The notes under the pieces are model-generated. The model saw only the letters and a program-made list of their open reading frames with translations, ran no database searches and was not told where the DNA came from. Made by a program: the position numbers and the translations under genes. A stretch of 64,000 bases of DNA from a virus. The stretch lies in the IMG/VR virus record IMGVR_UViG_3300025732_000021, positions 57,868 to 121,867 of that record. The stretch is one strand, 5' to 3'. Positions 58,921 through 64,000 of the stretch are shown here, in pieces (position 1 is the stretch's first letter; each line of letters begins with the position of its first letter).

Positions 58921-59247
58921 TTATACGTTTGCAAGTCCGCCGATAAGACTGGCTTCTGTTAACTTAATTCCTGAAGCCTCTTCAACGATTTTGTAAACTG
59001 TAGGAAGATCCAAATTCTCTTCAAGAGCAGCAAGATCTTCTGACAACTCTGGCTTATATTGCTGCATAGCAATTGCTACACATTCCATAAGAAGAGTCAT
59101 TGATTTTTCATTATCTTCTGCCACTGCTGCAATACCTTCGAACTTCTTCATAAATGGACGAAGAAGAGATATCTTCAGTGGTCTTACTTTTATCTTTGTG
59201 CCGTCAATAAGAACGATTTCTTTTGCTTCATGCACAGTTGTAGCCAT
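58921..59247 (-). CDS. Tail assembly chaperone, short form
   Basis: 108 residues. It corresponds to the N-terminal domain of the next gene upstream: VLIDGTKIKVRPLKISLLRPFMKKFEGI aligns with VELIDGTEIYVTPLKIKYLRLFMEQFENV, and DNLDLPTVYKIVEEASGIKL-like with DNIDIKTIYKVLDIAAGIKI. The pair replaces the gpG and gpGT proteins made by frameshift in lambda-like phages. It ends without extension before the tape measure. An extended -10 (TGGTATAAT) lies in the gap before it. Confidence 0.82.
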   Translation of the reverse strand: MATTVHEAKEIVLIDGTKIKVRPLKISLLRPFMKKFEGIAAVAEDNEKSMTLLMECVAIAMQQYKPELSEDLAALEENLDLPTVYKIVEEASGIKLTEASLIGGLANV

Positions 59248-59272
59248 TATTCCTCCTTATAAGGTTGAATTA

Positions 59273-59281
59273 ATTATACCA
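59273..59281 (-). promoter_or_regulatory. Extended -10 promoter (TGGTATAAT)
   Basis: Minus strand TGGTATAAT at 59281-59273, some 25 bases before the ATG at 59247, with AAGGAGG in between. It would let the short chaperone be transcribed independently of the long one. Confidence 0.55.
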
Positions 59282-59296
59282 CAATGGCTTTTATTT

Positions 59297-59983
59297 TTAA
59301 TCTTTTATTTCTTCATACTCTAGCCCCATGCCAATACCAAATCCAGCCTGACTAGCATTTATTCCTTGAAGTGAAAGAACATCTCTTGAGTCTGATGCCT
59401 TACCTTTACTAAATACTCTTGCTTTCATATCTTCCCAAGCATTTGACTTTTTAGTATTTTTATCTAAATCTACACCTTGAATTGCAGCATAAAACTTTTT
59501 ATCTGAATAATCTAACTCTCTTTTTATATTTAAGGTTTCTGTTAATTCTGGCATAGACATTGATGTTTCTAGTTCTTCATAGTCTTTCCAAATACCGAGC
59601 AAAAATACCTCTGCCTCAAGTTTGACCAAATCGAGTTTATCCCATGAAGCGCCTGGACTTTCTGTTGCTTGATCTTTTATTTTTTCTTGGGATTCTTTAT
59701 CTATTTTAATTCCCGCAGCAATATCTAATACTTTATAAATTGTTTTAATATCTATATTATCTTCAAGTTCTTCTATTGTTTTAATATTTGGATAATATTG
59801 TTTCATGCAGATTAATGCACATTTTGCTAATTCTGAAATAGCCTCTTCATCACTTTTTGACTTTTTAACATTTTCAAACTGTTCCATAAATAAACGAAGA
59901 TATTTTATTTTTAGTGGGGTAACATATATTTCTGTTCCATCAATTAATTCAACATATCCACTATTATATATTTCGGTAGCCAT
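59297..59983 (-). CDS. Tail assembly chaperone, long form
   Basis: 228 residues from the ATG at 59983; the longer reading would include the terminator. The N-terminal 105 residues are paralogous to the short chaperone, followed by about 120 residues with a second helical domain (KLEAEVFLLGIWKDYEEL..LNIKRELDYSDKKFYAAIQGVDL), like the T part of gpGT. It should help load the tape measure. A -10 box TATAAT stands six bases before the ATG. In phages with frameshifting, long and short forms come from one gene; here two genes do it. Confidence 0.82.
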   Translation of the reverse strand: MATEIYNSGYVELIDGTEIYVTPLKIKYLRLFMEQFENVKKSKSDEEAISELAKCALICMKQYYPNIKTIEELEDNIDIKTIYKVLDIAAGIKIDKESQEKIKDQATESPGASWDKLDLVKLEAEVFLLGIWKDYEELETSMSMPELTETLNIKRELDYSDKKFYAAIQGVDLDKNTKKSNAWEDMKARVFSKGKASDSRDVLSLQGINASQAGFGIGMGLEYEEIKD

Positions 59984-59989
59984 GTATTT

Positions 59990-59995
59990 ATTATA
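59990..59995 (-). promoter_or_regulatory. Candidate -10 box, TATAAT-N6-ATG
   Basis: Minus strand TATAAT at 59995-59990, six bases from the ATG at 59983, just after the terminator. Predicts a leaderless mRNA; no Shine-Dalgarno is seen. No good -35. Confidence 0.5.
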
Positions 59996-59999
59996 GCAA

Positions 60000-60036
60000 A
60001 CAGAAAAGCCCAGCCTTTTCAAATATGACTGGGCTA
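60000..60036 (-). terminator. Rho-independent terminator after tail tube gene
   Basis: Stem AGCCCAG (60007-60013) with CTGGGCT (60029-60035), 15-base loop, followed on the minus strand by a short T-rich run. It separates the highly expressed tail tube gene from the chaperones. Confidence 0.75.
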
Positions 60037-60055
60037 TCCGTTTTATTAAGTTGTA

Positions 60056-60679
60056 TTATGGAGTTACAGTGCGATCAATGATCTTACCGTATGAACCTGT
60101 TGAATCTTCTGGTAGCAAACGGAATGAAACTTCAAACATTGTAGCCTCATCACGCTTTGCAGACACAGTTACATTCTCAATTGAGAGTGCACGATATGCA
60201 ACATAGATTCTTTCCTTGTTGGAACCTTCTTCGCAATCACCTGTTCCAGGACCTACTGCTACTAAACCACGTTCTACTGGGCATTCGCCAAGATTACCTG
60301 ATTTAATATTAAAGACCTGGCCATTTGATGTACCCTTGTCACCAGTAAGGTCTCCAGGACCACCAGCAACAGCAATAAGAAGATTTTCCAATGTGGCTTC
60401 AGCAAATGTTGTGTTTAGATTTACTTGCATGCCTTGCTTAAAAAGTTTAGCAACGTCAAGGATCTGATCAACAGCAACCTCACCAAAGTCTGGCTGGAAC
60501 TGTAGTTCCAAACCATTCATTGTATATCCAACCGATTCAAAGCCTGCTGTGTCATCAAGTGTCGCAACATATGCTTCGCCAGATACTGGGGTTGGATTTC
60601 CACCCAAGGCTAATGGTCCGTCATGAACAAAAACCTGGGCTGCACCAACGATAATATTAGTACTATTACCTAGAGCCAT
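60056..60679 (-). CDS. Major tail (tube) protein
   Basis: 207 residues. Opens MALGNSTNIIVGAAQVFVHDGP and continues GYTMNGLELQFQPDFGEVAVDQILDVAKLF and QVNLNTTFAEATLENLLIAVAGG, the beta-strand plus helix pattern of siphophage tail tube proteins, and closes with MFEVSFRLLPEDS. Next to connectors upstream and chaperones downstream, and with its own terminator, it should be the most abundant tail protein. GAGGTG precedes the start. Confidence 0.85.
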   Translation of the reverse strand: MALGNSTNIIVGAAQVFVHDGPLALGGNPTPVSGEAYVATLDDTAGFESVGYTMNGLELQFQPDFGEVAVDQILDVAKLFKQGMQVNLNTTFAEATLENLLIAVAGGPGDLTGDKGTSNGQVFNIKSGNLGECPVERGLVAVGPGTGDCEEGSNKERIYVAYRALSIENVTVSAKRDEATMFEVSFRLLPEDSTGSYGKIIDRTVTP

Positions 60680-60751
60680 TTATATTTCACCTCTTTATTT
60701 TTCTAGAAATTAAAAGGCGTGTTTCCTCATTGATAAGTATACAGCCTTATT

Positions 60752-61258
60752 TTAAGATTTATGCCAGTCATAGTCTATTATTAGTTTATTGCCAGCAAAT
60801 GTTCTGGCTGTTCCAAAATCTATGATATCCCTGGTTTCTTCGAGTTGATATACCTTAATATTGTGAAAATATACTGGTAAAAATTCTTTATCTGCCACGA
60901 CAAACTTACCTTCATTTGTTAGTCTTTGGTCTATCCATCTATTTAACTCTTGTGCTGATTCGTCTGCATTATCTAACAAATCCTGCACTCTTTGAGTATG
61001 CTCTATTAGTAATTCTGGATCTCCATCTATTTTATAAAAATAATATAACAATTGCTCACATTTAATATGTGGAAATGGTCCACGACGCATTTTAAACATT
61101 CTATCAAAAACAGCAAACATACCATCTGGAAATGACTCCGTTAATGAGTGTAAGTCTGTTGGCATTGATGGAAAAAATGGTATTGTTTCTTTTCCAGACA
61201 TAGGAAGTTTATCCTTTAGATATTCATTAATAAATATTGGTGGGTAATATATTGCCAT
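60752..61258 (-). CDS. Probable tail terminator / tail completion protein
   Basis: 168 residues. Starts MAIYYPPIFINEYLKDKLP and is alpha/beta mixed, with HIKCEQLLYYFYKIDGDPELLIEHTQRVQDLLDNADESAQELNRWID. It fills the usual place of the tail terminator (gpU-like) just before the tail tube gene. The final part (AGNKLIIDYDWHKS) is strand-rich. TAATG-type overlap with the gene upstream. Confidence 0.6.
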   Translation of the reverse strand: MAIYYPPIFINEYLKDKLPMSGKETIPFFPSMPTDLHSLTESFPDGMFAVFDRMFKMRRGPFPHIKCEQLLYYFYKIDGDPELLIEHTQRVQDLLDNADESAQELNRWIDQRLTNEGKFVVADKEFLPVYFHNIKVYQLEETRDIIDFGTARTFAGNKLIIDYDWHKS

Positions 61259-61932
61259 TATTTAATCACTCCCGCATTTGCAATCCAACGATATCCTGTT
61301 TCATATCCTTTTGCTTTTCCACCTTTTTTACCAGCATTTAAATTTTTCTTATATGATGTAGGATTTTCTAAATAGTTTGCAATACCACTAATTCTTAAGA
61401 ATGCTTGTGTAAAAAACCTATTAAAAAATGAATCAAATATTTTTTCAAAACCACCCTGAACTGCAGTTCCTCCAGGATTTAAAACCTCTACAGGCTGTCT
61501 TGTAAAAATTTCTTCTCCATCAACTTCAAATGCTAAAGCCTGTGCTCTTACTGGACGAATCGTTACTGGTATTCCTTGTTCCATAATTCTTGCTTTATCA
61601 TAAAAAGGAACACGTGATCCATTTTTAATTGATGTAGATTGTTTAAAAGTTGACCTAAAAGAAAGTCCTACATTACTTGCTGTATATTGAATATCATATA
61701 ATCTTGCATTAGGACTTCCTGTTTGATACCATTCATAAACATGATGTAACATTTCTGGATTAACCCTAGCATTAGAATCTATATACTCTTTCATTAATTC
61801 TACTGTTTCTATACCAAGTGTACTCAAAAATGCTTTTTTGCCACCTTGTATTCCATCAACATATCCTATAGAATAATCTATAATATTTTTCATATCTTTA
61901 CGAAATGCAGTAGTGTTGAATGCAACTATCAT
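61258..61932 (-). CDS. Head-tail joining protein (HK97 gp10-like)
   Basis: 224 residues, with a helical N-terminus (FRKDMKNIIDYSIGYVDGIQGGKKAFL), a beta-rich middle and a long C-terminal helix plus a Gly/Lys-rich tail (KKGGKAKGYETGYRWI). Position between the head closure and the tail terminator and size fit gp10-like proteins that join head and tail. Overlaps neighbours by 1 and 4 bases. Confidence 0.6.
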   Translation of the reverse strand: MIVAFNTTAFRKDMKNIIDYSIGYVDGIQGGKKAFLSTLGIETVELMKEYIDSNARVNPEMLHHVYEWYQTGSPNARLYDIQYTASNVGLSFRSTFKQSTSIKNGSRVPFYDKARIMEQGIPVTIRPVRAQALAFEVDGEEIFTRQPVEVLNPGGTAVQGGFEKIFDSFFNRFFTQAFLRISGIANYLENPTSYKKNLNAGKKGGKAKGYETGYRWIANAGVIK

Positions 61933-62375
61933 ACATCTACCGCCTGGTTTTCTGATCTACGCAATATAAGTTTGTAATACTCTACATTACCAAATGGGCC
62001 AGCAAATGGTTCTTGTGTTGCTATTTCAAATATTGTAGACTTGCCTGCACGTGGACCAGATGTTTCAGTATATATTTCATTACAGTTTTTATCTTTAATA
62101 TTTGTAATAATAACATTTGTAATTGTATTTTTTGCATTAATACTAGATATGCGGACATCTGTTTTACATCTTCCCAAAAGTAATTTTTCTTGTGTTATAT
62201 TTATATTTGGTGTTATTTCTTCTTTAAATGCAGTTCCTGCTGCTGCAAAAGAACATGCAATTGTTCTATCTAAGATCCAAGTTTTCTTAACATTTCCATA
62301 TGCACCTTGTTCAACTATTGGATGGTATATGTCTGCCTGCATGGGAAAAGCGAAGTCTGGTTCCTCGCAAATCAT
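61929..62375 (-). CDS. Head closure protein
   Basis: 148 residues. Starts MICEEPDFAFPMQADIYHPIVEQGAYGNVKKTW, a pattern common to head-closure (gp16/FII-like) proteins, where one strand pair carries the VEQGAYGNVKKTW turn. The remainder alternates strands and loops. It should plug the connector after packaging. Overlaps the adaptor gene by 1 base. Confidence 0.65.
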   Translation of the reverse strand: MICEEPDFAFPMQADIYHPIVEQGAYGNVKKTWILDRTIACSFAAAGTAFKEEITPNINITQEKLLLGRCKTDVRISSINAKNTITNVIITNIKDKNCNEIYTETSGPRAGKSTIFEIATQEPFAGPFGNVEYYKLILRRSENQAVDV

Positions 62376-63295
62376 TATAAAACTCCTGGCTTAGTTATTG
62401 TCTTGACATATTTATCTAAAATTTTATCTACTACCATATTTCCAGTACCAGACATCATACCTTTATCAAATTGAATTCTAAATTGATCTGTATTGTAAGC
62501 AGATATATATCTTGTATAATAGTCTAATTTGCCACACTTTATATCTTCAATAAGCATTTTTGTTGCAACTTCTACATCTGCTGGTACTGCACGATATCCA
62601 ACATCTAAAATAAAAGTGTAATCAAACCCTCTTGGAAAGTCTGTTGGAGAATAAGCAACATATCCTAAATCTCCATGTGCTGTAGAAATTTTTGTTAAAT
62701 CATTTTCTCTTCTATTTTTTTCTTGTCCAACAGTTGCTGTTTCAACTTTATATATTGCAGAATTATCTAATAAAACTTTATACTCAAATTCATAATTTTC
62801 TGGGTTATCAATATCATATACTAAAATATCATTTTCATAAACTTTTAAAACTCTGTTAAAGTCATGCCATATTGGAAAATAATCTGCACCATTTCCAGAA
62901 GTATTCATTACTAGTTTATGATTATAAAAACCATCACCCACATAAGTATCAATTATAGATCTTGCTATAAGTTCGTACATCTGATATTCTTTAATTTCAG
63001 TTGCTGTTTGTGCCATATCTGATGGATTTACATATGGTCTTATTATTGATAAATTACTTTCGTAAAGAATATGTTCGTGTTCTGTATCATAAAATCTAAT
63101 TAAAAAGTCACGATCAAATTGTACTTTTTCAAGTGGTAATTGATAAACTAATTTTTTATTTGCATCAGAAAAAATATTTGACTCTTCTACTGAGTGATCC
63201 ACCAAATCCTCAACATAAACAATGTATTCATAATTTGCTATAGGCAAATCCCACGTTGTTACTAGAGGATAGGGTGGAACTCTCAATACTTCCAT
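62375..63295 (-). CDS. Head-tail adaptor protein
   Basis: 306 residues. The N-terminal half is beta-rich, unusual for adaptors. The C-terminal part (ATKMLIEDIKCGKLDYYTRYISAYNTDQFRIQFDKGMMSGTGN and VVDKILDKYV) is the helical bundle seen in phage connector proteins of the gp6 kind. Likely assembles below the portal. The gene after the capsid-associated protein and before the head closure supports this. Confidence 0.65.
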   Translation of the reverse strand: MEVLRVPPYPLVTTWDLPIANYEYIVYVEDLVDHSVEESNIFSDANKKLVYQLPLEKVQFDRDFLIRFYDTEHEHILYESNLSIIRPYVNPSDMAQTATEIKEYQMYELIARSIIDTYVGDGFYNHKLVMNTSGNGADYFPIWHDFNRVLKVYENDILVYDIDNPENYEFEYKVLLDNSAIYKVETATVGQEKNRRENDLTKISTAHGDLGYVAYSPTDFPRGFDYTFILDVGYRAVPADVEVATKMLIEDIKCGKLDYYTRYISAYNTDQFRIQFDKGMMSGTGNMVVDKILDKYVKTITKPGVL

Positions 63296-63297
63296 GC

Positions 63298-63774
63298 TTA
63301 TCGACCAAATTCCCTTGCCACTTCTTCTGGTGTAGCAATTCTTATATGATCACGTGTAAGCCACTTATCAGCAGCAGACTTTGAAACAATGTTATATCCA
63401 CGATATACCTTGCCAACTTCTGGCCAAGATACATTTCGTGTTGAAAAGATAGCGACTGTTTCTTCTTTTACTTTCTTCTTGTTAGACTTTTCTTCTTGCT
63501 TCTTAGGAGTAACAGATGTAGATCCGATGACTCCCTCTGCAACCAATCCCATTCCTGGGACATCAGAATTACCTCCGAAAGATGGTGCTGTAATTATGTT
63601 TTCTGCTGGCTTTGGTTCTTCTGGAGCAGAAATAGTTGCAGTAACATTAAGTTCTTCAGCAACTTGCTCCACCGCAGTTTGTTCTACTACAGGCTCCTCA
63701 TTTTGAATTACTGGTTCTGTTGGTTGTGTATTTTCATTAAAAGAAAAATCTTGTTCATTATTTTCTTCAGACAT
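63298..63774 (-). CDS. Acidic disordered protein after the capsid gene
   Basis: 158 residues. The first 60 are low-complexity and acidic (Glu, Gln, Pro, Val; e.g. QPTEPVIQNEEPVVEQ); a Lys-rich linker (KKQEEKSNKKKVKEE) follows, and then a small folded C-terminal domain (about 105-158: VAIFSTRNVSWPEVGKVYRGYNIV and IATPEEVAREFGR). It might bind head-tail components or decorate the virion. Own promoter upstream. Confidence 0.6.
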   Translation of the reverse strand: MSEENNEQDFSFNENTQPTEPVIQNEEPVVEQTAVEQVAEELNVTATISAPEEPKPAENIITAPSFGGNSDVPGMGLVAEGVIGSTSVTPKKQEEKSNKKKVKEETVAIFSTRNVSWPEVGKVYRGYNIVSKSAADKWLTRDHIRIATPEEVAREFGR

Positions 63775-63793
63775 ATATACCTCCTATGTAGAT

Positions 63794-63802
63794 ATTATAA
63801 CA
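63794..63802 (-). promoter_or_regulatory. Extended -10 promoter (TGTTATAAT)
   Basis: Minus strand TGTTATAAT at 63802-63794, directly after the capsid terminator and 20 bases before the ATG at 63774, with AGGAGG in between. Restarts transcription of the connector and tail genes. Confidence 0.6.
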
Positions 63803-63804
63803 GA

Positions 63805-63850
63805 ATATAAAAATAAGAGGGGGAGGAGATTGTCCCCTACCCCCTCTCAA
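63805..63850 (-). terminator. Strong rho-independent terminator of the capsid gene
   Basis: Minus strand stem AGAGGGGG plus AGG (one T bulged) pairing with CCT plus CCCCCTCT (63816-63847), followed by TATTTTTATA. GC-rich stems are rare in this AT-rich window. Confidence 0.88.
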
Positions 63851-63868
63851 AAGGGATGTACTTACAGA

Positions 63869-64000
63869 TTATGCATCTGCAGCAGCATCGGCCCAGACGA
63901 TTGCATCTTCTTCTTCCCATTGAATACCAAAACGAACGAAGACGGTATACTCAATTGTATCCTTCTTTGCCTTGTATTCACGGTTTACAACGATGTCTCT
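63869..64000 (-). CDS. Major capsid protein, C-terminal end (cut by window edge)
   Basis: Only the last 43 residues are inside the window, ending TAA at 63869. They contain RDIVVNREYKAKKDTIEYT and FGIQWEEEDAIVWADAAADA, which look like the closing strands of a phage capsid protein: a mixed charge strand, then a hydrophobic/acidic strand and an Ala/Asp tail. The strong terminator behind it and the connector genes that follow support the identification. No nearby start is visible. Confidence 0.68.
   Translation of the reverse strand, partial: RDIVVNREYKAKKDTIEYTVFVRFGIQWEEEDAIVWADAAADA

Noticed and set aside
59984-60022. Start of the long tail chaperone at 60022
   Set aside because: That start would place 13 codons inside the tail-tube terminator hairpin; the ATG at 59983 follows a TATAAT at six bases and aligns with the short paralogue's N-terminus.
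1-64000. tRNA genes, integrase, attachment sites and lysogeny repressor
   Set aside because: I looked for tRNA-like cloverleaf ends (GTTCRA..CCA), integrase catalytic motifs and repressor/integrase gene pairs and saw none. This does not exclude them outside the window.

Overview
The window looks like part of the genome of a tailed bacteriophage (Caudoviricetes) with a long, probably siphovirus-type tail. Its host is most likely a low-GC planktonic actinobacterium, such as a freshwater Nanopelagicales (acI) or marine Actinomarinales-type cell. The evidence for a phage is a complete row of head-tail, tail and tape-measure genes, a terminase pair, an endolysin and a phage-type replisome. The evidence for an actinobacterial host is a WhiB-type Fe-S regulator, a 20S-proteasome-like Ntn hydrolase, an MSMEG_6728-like DNA-glycosylase-family protein, small actinobacterial zinc proteins, and two secreted proteins whose style resembles acI cell-surface proteins. 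Host assignment is inference. Every gene I accept is on the minus strand, so transcription runs from the right edge to the left. Genes are packed with 1-30 base overlaps, many of the ATGA or TAATG kind.

Layout in transcription order. 64000-58900: end of the major capsid protein with a strong terminator, head-tail connectors, tail terminator-type genes, tail tube protein with a terminator, and two tail assembly chaperones made by gene duplication instead of the usual frameshift. 58891-43174: a 2662-residue tape measure, distal tail and hub-type proteins, and small tail-tip proteins. 43174-32373: DNA-binding proteins, DnaB-type helicase, DnaG-type primase, a flavin-dependent halogenase, ssDNA-binding protein, DnaE-type polymerase and RecA. 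32365-27768: three tandem paralogous proteins resembling 2-oxoglutarate/Fe(II) oxygenases, a Cas4/RecB-like nuclease, a zinc-finger protein, a RuvC-like resolvase and a DUF1599-type nucleotide-modification-associated protein. 27778-25477: small and large terminase. 25565-22342: two secreted surface-type proteins, one with its own promoter and terminator (a moron) and one starting at an ATT codon. 22335-20505: lipoprotein, membrane proteins, CHAP endolysin and proteasome-like hydrolase. 20489-11628: a secreted metalloprotease, a pair of paralogous unknowns, a Skp1-GnT-like glycosyltransferase next to two prolyl-hydroxylase-type oxygenases, an SGNH hydrolase, a carbamoyltransferase and an RsmI-like methylase. 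11628-7828: small zinc proteins, a thermonuclease and WhiB. 7827-3288: a sugar or glycan cassette of two GT61 glycosyltransferases, a nucleotidyltransferase, a cupin, a RuBisCO-like protein and a GDPD-like protein. 3285-1: an APS-kinase/nucleotidyltransferase fusion, small proteins and a second halogenase cut by the left edge.

The most unusual content is the cassette at 3288-7827, in which a RuBisCO-like protein (catalytic carbamate lysine and metal ligands kept, loop-6 lysine lost) sits in an overlapping operon with genes for making and transferring an activated sugar. With the halogenases, five or more oxygenase-like genes, the carbamoyltransferase and the methylase, this phage carries much small-molecule and glycan-tailoring chemistry. 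Regulation is partly readable: several promoters match TTGACA-N17/18-TATACT/TACAAT, others are extended -10 elements, and a group has a -10 box exactly six bases before ATG, implying leaderless mRNAs. I saw no tRNA, CRISPR array or integrase.
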